The notes under the pieces: model-generated
Told to the model about the DNA's origin: nothing
Databases searched by the model: none
What the model saw: the letters and a program-made list of their open reading frames with translations, nothing else
Made by a program: the position numbers and the translations under genes
Assembly (NCBI GenBank): GCA_002437405.1
Contig: DJPO01000036.1
Span: 1-7,122 of the forward strand
DNA: 7,122 bases
Origin: Opitutia bacterium UBA6410
GTDB lineage: Bacteria; Verrucomicrobiota; Verrucomicrobiia; Opitutales; Intestinicryptomonadaceae
Reading direction: 5' to 3'
Shown: positions 1-4,772 of the stretch, in pieces
Position numbering within the stretch: position 1 is the stretch's first letter
Layout: each line of letters opens with the position of its first letter

Positions 1-3
1 CAA

Positions 4-21
4 CGGTGATTTCACGCGCCC
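4..21. repeat. Fragment of long-palindrome arm
   Basis: These 18 bases (CGGTGATTTCACGCGCCC) match 1814-1831, the outer right arm of the long palindrome at 1707-1832, at 16 of 18 positions; the only differences are the two bases after CGGT. The window probably opens at the end of another copy of that element, the rest lying upstream. The match is seen directly. That it is a true copy is inferred, because only one arm end is visible. Confidence 0.55.
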
Positions 22-31
22 AGCGGGGGTA

Positions 32-77
32 GGGAAAATTGGCATCGCCAATTTTCCCGTAGGGGGCAAGACCTCCT
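32..77. repeat. Two-hairpin palindromic module, copy 1
   Basis: The first hairpin is a perfect 12-bp inverted repeat (GGGAAAATTGGC at 32-43, its complement at 47-58, loop ATC). It is followed by a CGTAGGGGGC segment whose AGGGGG (61-66) can pair with CCTCCT (72-77) with one G-T wobble. The same order, a variable first hairpin then a CGTA(A)GGGGGC hairpin, recurs at 1592-1637 and 1660-1698. No T-run follows, so a simple terminator is unlikely. It resembles a REP-like intergenic element. Confidence 0.6.
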
Positions 78-82
78 GTTCT

Positions 83-123
83 ATAGTCTAAATGCAAAAT
101 TGCCCCGCAATTTTGCTGACTAT
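83..123. repeat. Palindrome with GCAAAATTGC arms, copy 1
   Basis: The core is a perfect 10-bp inverted repeat, GCAAAATTGC (94-103) and GCAATTTTGC (107-116), with a CCC loop. An outer stem ATAGTC (83-88) / GACTAT (118-123) closes it across a small asymmetric internal loop. The identical arms recur at 1455-1477 with loop GCC. On the + strand the hairpin is followed by an A-run rather than a T-run, and no T-run follows on the other strand, so it is not a canonical terminator in either direction. Confidence 0.65.
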
Positions 124-180
124 CAAAAAAAATGCTTGCCAAAAGTTTAGATACCCGCAAGATTACCCCCTTATATTTTA

Positions 181-205
181 CGCGGCAACTTGCGAGTTGC
201 CTGCG
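181..205 (+). promoter_or_regulatory. Leader hairpin upstream of rpsR
   Basis: GGCAACT (184-190) pairs with AGTTGCC (195-201) around a TGCG loop, and CGC/GCG extends the stem past one bulged T. The structure ends about 35 nt before the rpsR ATG. If the transcript starts upstream it would be part of the leader. It could be an autoregulatory structure of the kind known for ribosomal-protein mRNAs, but I cannot match it to a named motif. It may equally be another intergenic palindrome. No convincing -35/-10 pair was found in this region. Confidence 0.35.
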
Positions 206-240
206 TCGTAAGATTCTAATTTACGCAAACCACAAAAAAA

Positions 241-426
241 ATGTCAGAAGAAACAAACAAAAAGAAGGTCACAGAACTCGGCTTCACCGAAACCGAATCC
301 CTCAACCGCTACGTCACCGAAACCGGTAAAATCCTCCCCCGCAAATTCACGGGCTTGACGGCGAAAGAACAACGCCACGTCAAAAAGACAATCAAGCACT
401 CCCGCAATATGCTTCTGATGAAGTAA
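241..426 (+). CDS. rpsR: Small-subunit ribosomal protein bS18
   Basis: This encodes a 61-residue bS18, a protein of the 30S subunit platform that binds 16S rRNA as a partner of bS6. Residues 24-60 carry the family signature: YVTETGKILPRKFTGL (24-39), AKEQRHVKKTIKHSR (41-55) and the ending MLLMK. It is shorter than the usual 70-80 residues because the variable N-terminal tail is short. The conserved core looks complete. The start is fixed by an in-frame TAA at 217-219 with no other ATG between. No Shine-Dalgarno sequence precedes the ATG, only an A-rich stretch. The usual neighbours rpsF, ssb and rplI are not seen downstream; instead a Sua5 gene follows after 21 nt, probably co-transcribed. 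The family call is firm. Confidence 0.93.
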   Translation: MSEETNKKKVTELGFTETESLNRYVTETGKILPRKFTGLTAKEQRHVKKTIKHSRNMLLMK

Positions 427-447
427 TATTCGCGGAAGCTTAGGCTA

Positions 448-1401
448 ATGTCGAATAATTCGGATACGCCGCCCTCGGATCTACTGAAGGCGGCTAATTT
501 TATTGTCGGAGGCGGAATCGGCGGAGTCCCGACCGAAACCGTCTACGGGCTTGCCGCCGACGCAACAAATCCCGACGCCGTCAGAAAAATCTTCGCGGCA
601 AAAGGGCGGCCGTTTATCGATCCGCTCATCGTCCACGTTTGCGATATGCAAATGGCAAGGGAAGTCGCGAATTTTACGCCCGACGCCGAAAAGCTCGCCG
701 CCGCATTTTGGCCGGGGCCGCTGACGATGATTCTACCCAAAACCCCGCTGATTCCCGATGTCGTCACGGCGGGGATGCAAACAGTGGCGGTGCGTATGCC
801 CTCGCACCCGATTATGCGCGAACTGATTAAACTTTCGCGCCCGATAGCCGCGCCATCGGCAAATCCGTTCGGCTACGTAAGCCCGACGACCGCCGAACAC
901 GTCTCGAGTATGCTCGGGGACAAAATCGACTTCGTATTGGACGGCGGGGAATGCGCGTGCGGAGTGGAATCGACGATAGTCTTGATGACTTCGACCCCGA
1001 AAAAACTCCTGCGCCCAGGCCCGATTCCGCCCGAGGAAATCGAAAAAGTATTGGGCGAAAAAATCGACTTAAAACCGAAGGTAAACGAAGCCCACCCGCA
1101 AGCCCCAGGAATGCTGAAAACCCATTACAGCCCGAAGTCGAAACTGACGCTTTTCGACGACGCGGGCGAAATCCCGCAGGATTTCGACGGATATACAATT
1201 TTCCTGAAACGCCCGAGCAACCCGAAAGAGTCCGATTACTGGCTGAGCGAAAACGGAAGCTTGGAAGAGGCGGCAAAAAATCTATTCGCGCTGATAAGGA
1301 AGTTGGACAAAAAGGGGAAAAATATGTATTGCCAAAGGCCGCCCGAATCGGGAATAGGATTGGCAATCAACGACCGCCTATCCCGCGCCAAGAATGCGTA
1401 G
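448..1401 (+). CDS. Threonylcarbamoyl-AMP synthase, Sua5/YrdC type
   Basis: This enzyme makes threonylcarbamoyl-AMP from threonine, bicarbonate and ATP in the cytoplasm, the first step of the tRNA t6A37 modification. The YrdC domain covers about residues 10-200: PTETVYGLAADA (28-39), KGRPFIDPLIVHV (52-64; the family often has N where D58 stands), FWPGPLT (87-93), VAVRMPSHP (113-121), APSANPFG (135-142) and GVESTI (172-177). A linker with APGMLKTHYSPK (219-230) leads into the C-terminal Sua5 domain, ending in GIGLAINDRLSRA (302-314). The two-domain length of 317 residues fits Sua5 (YwlC-like) rather than the shorter single-domain TsaC. The gene follows rpsR by 21 nt with only a weak purine-rich GGAAG about 10 nt before the ATG. 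Pairing of bS18 with a tRNA-modification enzyme suggests a translation-related operon. No canonical terminator follows. Domain-level identification is firm; the symbol is left blank because tsaC, tsaC2, sua5 and ywlC are all used. Confidence 0.94.
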   Translation: MSNNSDTPPSDLLKAANFIVGGGIGGVPTETVYGLAADATNPDAVRKIFAAKGRPFIDPLIVHVCDMQMAREVANFTPDAEKLAAAFWPGPLTMILPKTPLIPDVVTAGMQTVAVRMPSHPIMRELIKLSRPIAAPSANPFGYVSPTTAEHVSSMLGDKIDFVLDGGECACGVESTIVLMTSTPKKLLRPGPIPPEEIEKVLGEKIDLKPKVNEAHPQAPGMLKTHYSPKSKLTLFDDAGEIPQDFDGYTIFLKRPSNPKESDYWLSENGSLEEAAKNLFALIRKLDKKGKNMYCQRPPESGIGLAINDRLSRAKNA

Positions 1402-1454
1402 TCTATCCCGCGTAAAGCGCGGAATGGAGAAGAAAAACTTTTCAAAAACTACCC

Positions 1455-1477
1455 GCAAAATTGCGCCGCAATTTTGC
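1455..1477. repeat. Palindrome with GCAAAATTGC arms, copy 2
   Basis: The perfect 10-bp arms GCAAAATTGC (1455-1464) and GCAATTTTGC (1468-1477) flank a GCC loop. Arms are identical to those at 94-116; only the first loop base differs. The outer ATAGTC/GACTAT stem of copy 1 is absent here. It lies about 50 nt after the Sua5 stop codon. No T-run follows. Confidence 0.65.
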
Positions 1478-1492
1478 TGGAAAATTCAGGGA

Positions 1493-1523
1493 CGCATCAA
1501 ACAGCCGATTAGGCGGTGGTTTT
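1493..1523. repeat. Half copy of the long-palindrome left arm
   Basis: This 31-base segment matches the left arm at 1711-1741 at 27 of 31 positions and contains the shared core TTAGGCGGTGG. No matching right arm (a TTTGATGCG-like sequence) is visible before the next module at 1592, so the copy is solitary or decayed. A six-T run follows (1520-1525). With the weak GCC/GGC stem it could act as a poor + strand terminator for the rpsR-Sua5 unit, but this is speculative. Confidence 0.6.
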
Positions 1524-1591
1524 TTGGGAAAAGTTGCGATGTAGTAGAGAGTACGTACGGGGCTGGGAACAACCTAAGCTTTGAGAGGATA

Positions 1592-1637
1592 GGCGCAATT
1601 TGCGAAGCAAATCGCCGTAAGGGGGCTTTGCCCCCTT
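1592..1637. repeat. Two-hairpin palindromic module, copy 2
   Basis: Hairpin one pairs GGCG (1592-1595) with CGCC (1613-1616) and ATTTGC (1598-1603) with GCAAAT (1607-1612), leaving two unpaired bases (CA) and a GAA loop. Hairpin two pairs AAGGGGGC (1619-1626) perfectly with GCCCCCTT (1630-1637) around TTT. The linking CGCCGTAAGGGGGC is repeated exactly at 1675-1688, 62 bases downstream. Confidence 0.65.
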
Positions 1638-1659
1638 CATGAAAAACCCTTCTATGGGT

Positions 1660-1698
1660 GGCGCACCTTGCGCCCGCCGTAAGGGGGCAACGCCCCTT
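1660..1698. repeat. Two-hairpin palindromic module, copy 3
   Basis: Hairpin one pairs GGCGCA (1660-1665) with TGCGCC (1669-1674), loop CCT. Hairpin two pairs GGGGC (1684-1688) with GCCCC (1692-1696), loop AAC. Compared with copy 2 the first stem has a different sequence but still pairs, and the second has lost one C from its right arm. It ends nine bases before the long palindrome. Confidence 0.62.
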
Positions 1699-1706
1699 CA
1701 ATAAAA

Positions 1707-1832
1707 GGGGCGCGTCAAACTGCCGGTTAGGCGGTGGCTTTGATTTTGTCGCACGGTGGGAGCATACAAATAGTATGTGACTACTGTGCGACAAAATCGA
1801 AACGCCGCATAAGCGGTAGTTTCACGCGCCCC
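1707..1832. repeat. Long imperfect inverted repeat (MITE/REP-like)
   Basis: The left arm (1707-1754, 48 nt) and the right arm (1786-1832, 47 nt) are inverted copies agreeing at about 40 of 48 positions. The outermost nine bases are perfect (GGGGCGCGT/ACGCGCCCC), as are the innermost 13 (GATTTTGTCGCAC at 1742-1754 with its complement at 1786-1798). Several mismatches would be G-U pairs in RNA. The 31-nt central loop holds a further stem, CATAC (1763-1767) with GTATG (1773-1777). The right end touches the TAG of the minus-strand gene. It encodes nothing. No flanking target-site duplication was identified. As a transcript from either convergent gene it would form a very stable hairpin able to block 3' exonucleases or separate the two transcription units. 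Confidence 0.8.
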
Positions 1833-2056
1833 TAGCCGAAGATGTCCCATGCTTGGTAGCATTCGGATATAAACCAGATTGCCGCCAATAACAACGCCAG
1901 CCATATCAGCTTTTTTACCCCTCTCCACAATTCGCCCGGAATGTCGTATCGCCCGACCTCCCCGCGTGTCTTTTTTTTGAATTCGCTCAGCGGGTCCTTT
2001 GATCTCACACTCCTGACGCCCGCCCTCACCTTTAATTCTTTTCTTCGCAAAAACAT
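1832..2056 (-). CDS. Small single-helix membrane protein, unknown function
   Basis: The predicted product has 74 residues. Residues 1-49 are strongly basic (MFLRRKELKVRAG, then several K/R clusters including KKK at 27-29). They are followed by one hydrophobic helix at about 50-67 (LIWLALLLAAIWFISECY) and a short tail, WDIFG. The positive-inside rule suggests a cytoplasmic N-terminus and a one-pass inner-membrane protein. I do not recognise the family. Support comes from the coherent charge and hydrophobicity layout and from the stop codon falling exactly at the edge of the intergenic palindrome. Against it are the short length and the lack of a strong Shine-Dalgarno sequence (only GGCGG close to the ATG). 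It is divergent from hisI across a 121-bp gap and convergent with the Sua5 gene. An overlapping + strand frame at 1941-2144 looks less protein-like. Confidence 0.5.
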   Translation of the reverse strand: MFLRRKELKVRAGVRSVRSKDPLSEFKKKTRGEVGRYDIPGELWRGVKKLIWLALLLAAIWFISECYQAWDIFG

Positions 2057-2177
2057 ATCCGCCGTTTTTCTTTTATTTGGAATTTTCCGATTCCGACGCC
2101 CGACTTCAAGAAAATACGCCCCGACGCCCGAAAATTTGTGTTGAAAAAGACGAAAATTAATTCAATATCGCGGAAAT

Positions 2178-2609
2178 ATGAGTAAAGAAATAGAAGAAGG
2201 TCTCAATCTTGCGCTCGACTTCACTAAATTAAAGAAGGTCGCCCAATGCAAGGAGGACGTAATCCCCGCGATTGCCCAATGCGCCGATACAGGCGAAGTT
2301 CTCATCGTCGGCTACGTCAACAAACTCGCCCTCGAAACCGCCGTCAAGGAAGGTATGGCGACATTCTGGAGCACCTCCAGAAACGAGCTTTGGATTAAAG
2401 GTAAAACAAGCGGGGATTTCCTCGAAATCGTCGACATTCTCGTAAACTGCGAGCAGAACTCGATTGTCTATAAAGTCCGCCTCAAGGGCAAGGGCTCGTG
2501 CCACACAAAGGACAAGTCGGGCAAGGCGCGCCGCGGCTGCTACTACCGCAGAATCAAAATCTCCGACGGGAAAATCGACGGACTGGAATTCCTCGAAGGC
2601 GCGGAATAA
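2178..2609 (+). CDS. hisI: Phosphoribosyl-AMP cyclohydrolase
   Basis: This is the single-domain HisI enzyme of histidine biosynthesis. It hydrolyses the adenine ring of phosphoribosyl-AMP to give ProFAR, acting in the cytoplasm as a zinc- and magnesium-dependent dimer. Family features are visible: VIPAIAQCADTGEVLIVGYVN (28-48), FWSTSRNELWIKGKTSGDFL (63-82), SCHT (107-110) and RGCYYRRI (119-126). C91, C108 and C121 sit where the zinc ligands are expected. Unusually, the D-C-D-x-D metal motif reads N90-C91-E92-Q93-N94. The 143-residue length fits a HisI without the HisE (pyrophosphohydrolase) domain. The ATG has only a weak CGGA upstream. A possible promoter is TTGAAA (2141-2146) followed by a CAATAT-like hexamer at 2163-2168, but it would leave almost no leader. 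dnaN follows after 42 nt. The family call is strong; activity depends on the altered motif. Confidence 0.9.
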   Translation: MSKEIEEGLNLALDFTKLKKVAQCKEDVIPAIAQCADTGEVLIVGYVNKLALETAVKEGMATFWSTSRNELWIKGKTSGDFLEIVDILVNCEQNSIVYKVRLKGKGSCHTKDKSGKARRGCYYRRIKISDGKIDGLEFLEGAE

Positions 2610-2618
2610 CCGCAAATC

Positions 2619-2634
2619 GGCGGGACATCCCGCC
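2619..2634 (+). promoter_or_regulatory. Hairpin in the hisI-dnaN gap
   Basis: GGCGGGA (2619-2625) is complementary to TCCCGCC (2628-2634). In practice it forms a 6-bp stem with an ACAT loop. It lies 10 nt after the hisI stop and 17 nt before the dnaN ATG. No T-run follows, so it is not an intrinsic terminator. It may modulate readthrough or mRNA stability between the two genes. The pairing is seen directly; the role is inferred. Confidence 0.45.
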
Positions 2635-2641
2635 CTCAACG

Positions 2642-2647
2642 AAAGGA
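2642..2647 (+). promoter_or_regulatory. Ribosome binding site of dnaN
   Basis: AAAGGA lies four bases before the dnaN ATG and is the clearest Shine-Dalgarno-like sequence in the window. It supports the start at 2652. The other complete genes here have weak or no such motif. Confidence 0.6.
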
Positions 2648-2651
2648 CACA

Positions 2652-3782
2652 ATGAAATTTAAAATCAACAAAGAACATTTGGCTACAGGACTCAAGCAGG
2701 TGACGAACGTCGTCAGCTCGAAGCCCCAAATGGCTATCCTCAACAACGTGCTCATCAAGGCGGAAAACGGCAGCGTAATGCTCACGACCACCAACCTCGA
2801 GCTGGGCATCAGGTGCTCGATTAAGGCGGAAGTCGAAGAAGCGGGCGAAATCACTTTGCCCGTCAAGAAACTCGCCGCAATCGTCAACGCACTGCCCCAA
2901 CAGGAAGTGTCGATAGAAAGCGCAGACGGACAGACGGCACGCATACGCTCGGGTCGCTCGGACTTCAACCGCTTCAACGGTTTGAAAGCCGAAGACTTCC
3001 CCGCCCTGCCCAGCTTCGTCAACCAGCACTCCTACGAGCTTCCGCCGCAGGAACTTGCGCTTATGCTCCGCTCGGTATCCTACGCGCAAAGCACCGACGA
3101 AAACAGGTATATCCTCAACAGCGTATTTTTCAACTTCTCCGAAGGCAAACTTTCGCTCGTTGCAACAGACGGCAGAAGGCTCGCGCTCATCTCGCGCGAA
3201 ATGAAAATCGACCAGCAGGACGAAGGCTCGATTATCCTCCCCGCCAAGACCGTTACGGAACTCGAAAAGCTCCTCGCGCAAGGCAAGATGGTGAAAATCA
3301 GCTTCAGCGAAAGACAGGTCGCGTTCGACATCGAAGTCGGCGAAGACTCCGCCAACAACGGACTCAACGGCTCGATATACCTCGTTTCGAAAATCGTCGA
3401 AGGCAGCTACCCGAACTACAAGCAGGTTATCCCCAAGGAAGCCGAACACAGAATCAAGGTCGAGCGCGAACTAATGCTCGAAACCGTCCAGCGCGTCGCT
3501 TTGATGACCAACGACAAGCAAAATTCGGTCAAGCTGAAGATTTCCGAAAACTGCCTCGAAATCTCGGGAGAAAGCGCGGAATTGGGCGAAGCTAAAGAAC
3601 CGATTGAAGTCGAATACTCGGGTCCCGAAGTGAAAATCGGCTTCAACCCAGACTTCCTCCTCAGCCCCCTGCGCAACCTCACGAAAGACGAAGTTTTCTT
3701 CGAATTCAAAGACGAAATGAGTCCGGGGGTTTTCAAAACTCTCGACAACTTCCTCTGCGTGGTAATGCCGCTTAGAATTTAA
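2652..3782 (+). CDS. dnaN: DNA polymerase III beta sliding clamp
   Basis: The beta clamp is a ring-shaped dimer that encircles DNA and tethers polymerase III and many repair and replication factors. The 376 residues match the family length of about 365-380, with three clamp domains at roughly 1-125, 130-255 and 256-376. Visible landmarks are FKINKEHL at the N-terminus, LEKLL and ATDGRRLAL (171-179) in domain 2, EGSYPNYKQVIP (250-261) at the domain 2/3 junction, and the terminal VMPLRI, equivalent to the usual MPMRL end that lines the partner-binding pocket. The gene follows hisI by 42 nt instead of standing beside dnaA, recF and gyrB. Codon use is strongly C-ending (AAC, CTC, ATC), as expected for a well-expressed gene. 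A strong terminator follows 10 nt after the stop. It appears intact. Confidence 0.97.
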   Translation: MKFKINKEHLATGLKQVTNVVSSKPQMAILNNVLIKAENGSVMLTTTNLELGIRCSIKAEVEEAGEITLPVKKLAAIVNALPQQEVSIESADGQTARIRSGRSDFNRFNGLKAEDFPALPSFVNQHSYELPPQELALMLRSVSYAQSTDENRYILNSVFFNFSEGKLSLVATDGRRLALISREMKIDQQDEGSIILPAKTVTELEKLLAQGKMVKISFSERQVAFDIEVGEDSANNGLNGSIYLVSKIVEGSYPNYKQVIPKEAEHRIKVERELMLETVQRVALMTNDKQNSVKLKISENCLEISGESAELGEAKEPIEVEYSGPEVKIGFNPDFLLSPLRNLTKDEVFFEFKDEMSPGVFKTLDNFLCVVMPLRI

Positions 3783-3792
3783 CTAAACAAAG

Positions 3793-3821
3793 AACGCGCT
3801 CGACTCGGGCGCGTTTTTTTT
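3793..3821 (+). terminator. Intrinsic terminator after dnaN
   Basis: AACGCGC (3793-3799) pairs with GCGCGTT (3809-3815). The stem continues inward through a T-G wobble and two more pairs to an ACT loop, about 10 bp in all. An eight-T run (3814-3821) follows directly, with further T-rich sequence to about 3851. It closes the hisI-dnaN transcription unit. Confidence 0.9.
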
Positions 3822-3908
3822 AACTTTTTCTATTTTTTCCCGCAATTTTTTTAGCAAGTTCCAGCGCATTAACCAACCGACAACGCGCATTTCAATACTG
3901 TTTTTACA

Positions 3909-4772
3909 ATGCAAATTACGCCGTCGATAGTCGTCGCCCTGTCGCTTTTCATCGCCTACATACTTCTCGGGCGAATCGCGGCGGTGTGCCCTGCACACGG
4001 GTGGATTCGGGTTTGCCACAGATGGGCGAGGCTTGCGTTTTTCTCGCTCGCGACAACGCTGATTTTAAAAAAATATTTTCTCCCCGATGTCGGGAAATTG
4101 CCGCTCGCGGCGGCGGCAGTGCTCGGGTACATATTGGTTGAAACTTTTTTGTATTGGCTCGAAATCTGCGCGGCGGGCGTGTCGGGAATTTCCCCGTTCG
4201 GGAAATATACGCCAACTCAATCCGCTTGGAGCTGCGAACCGTCAATGCTGAAACTCAAGCGGAAAATCGAGCGCGAAGGCTTCAAAAAAACGGCGGCATT
4301 TACGCTCGATTTCGGAAGCGACGTAAAAGGCAGAACGACAATCTTCGACTCCGCCGACAAAAAAATGCGGCTCGACATAACCTTTATCCCATTCGGCAAG
4401 ACCTGCATTATTTCGCCGACCGTATATTCCGTGGATTCGGAGGGCGTGCGCTGGGTGAGCGACGGTAATCCCACGCCGTTCGGGCTGTCCTACCCCAAGG
4501 AATGGAAGCTCGCGAGAAAGCCGACCGCCTGCAATCCGATTCGCCTGATAAAAATCCACAAAAAGCGGCTTGGGAAAAATTCGTTCGTCGAAATAACCGA
4601 ATCGCCCGAAGAATATTTGAACACCTCCATTCGCAGAACTAAGGAACAAAACGTATCCGACGGATTTCTGAACACTGGCGCGAGCGTCGCAACCGACGGA
4701 CTTTTCACGCCCGAAGGGAAAATGCACATCTGGCTGGATATGATAAAAACAAACTATTTTCCGTTCATTTAA
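3909..4772 (+). CDS. Unrecognised membrane-anchored protein
   Basis: I do not recognise this 287-residue protein. Its first 90 residues hold three likely membrane helices, at about 6-22 (SIVVALSLFIAYILLG), 40-54 (ARLAFFSLATTLILK) and 65-85 (PLAAAAVLGYILVETFLYWLE). A soluble domain of about 180 residues follows. It contains a basic segment (LKLKRKIEREGFKK, 114-127), alternating beta-strand-like stretches (KMRLDITFIPFGKTCIISPTV, 152-172) and a conserved-looking end (KMHIWLDMIKTNYFPFI). C27, C36, C87, C109, C166 and C208 are scattered, with no clear metal or thiol motif. The gene begins 87 nt after the dnaN terminator, probably from its own promoter, though none is convincing. Its TAA overlaps the ATG of the next gene (TAATG), so translation of the two is probably coupled. 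It may be a membrane partner of the exported DUF4838 protein. Codon use is less C-biased than dnaN. Confidence 0.8.
   Translation: MQITPSIVVALSLFIAYILLGRIAAVCPAHGWIRVCHRWARLAFFSLATTLILKKYFLPDVGKLPLAAAAVLGYILVETFLYWLEICAAGVSGISPFGKYTPTQSAWSCEPSMLKLKRKIEREGFKKTAAFTLDFGSDVKGRTTIFDSADKKMRLDITFIPFGKTCIISPTVYSVDSEGVRWVSDGNPTPFGLSYPKEWKLARKPTACNPIRLIKIHKKRLGKNSFVEITESPEEYLNTSIRRTKEQNVSDGFLNTGASVATDGLFTPEGKMHIWLDMIKTNYFPFI

Larger units (their letters stand above)
1402..1831. other. Gene-free region made of palindromic repeats
   Basis: This stretch of about 430 bases lies between two convergent genes. I see no credible coding frame in it. In order it holds a small hairpin (CCGCG at 1408-1412 with CGCGG at 1418-1422), a GCAAAATTGC palindrome, a half copy of the long-palindrome arm, about 65 bases with no recognised structure (1527-1591) that contain GTACGTAC, two copies of a two-hairpin module, and the long inverted repeat. 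None of the hairpins after the Sua5 gene is a strong classical terminator, although the half arm at 1493-1523 has a six-T run at 1520-1525 after a weak stem. Confidence 0.7.

Noticed and set aside
132..329. 65-codon + strand frame starting upstream of rpsR
   Set aside because: It overlaps rpsR out of frame, crosses the leader hairpin and gives a basic sequence with no family resemblance, whereas rpsR matches bS18 closely.
827..1366. 179-codon minus-strand frame inside the Sua5 gene
   Set aside because: The Sua5/YrdC reading is unambiguous on the + strand; the opposite frame is an arginine/serine-rich shadow.
1592..1832. Possible CRISPR array
   Set aside because: The repeats are self-complementary modules of differing length without regular unique spacers, and no cas genes are present.
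1486..1928. Minus-strand frames across the repeat region (to 1794 and to 1928)
   Set aside because: They run through the palindromic repeats, and their translations follow the repeat units rather than a protein-like pattern; the upper one also overlaps the better-supported small membrane gene.
2229..3449. 406-codon open frame on the minus strand
   Set aside because: It is antisense to both hisI and dnaN, spans their intergenic gap and has no family motifs. The strong C-ending codon bias of the + strand genes explains the lack of stops.
3869..3899. Possible promoter (TTAACC and CAATACT) before the 287-residue protein gene
   Set aside because: The hexamers match the consensus poorly and the spacing is 18-19; too weak to list as a feature.
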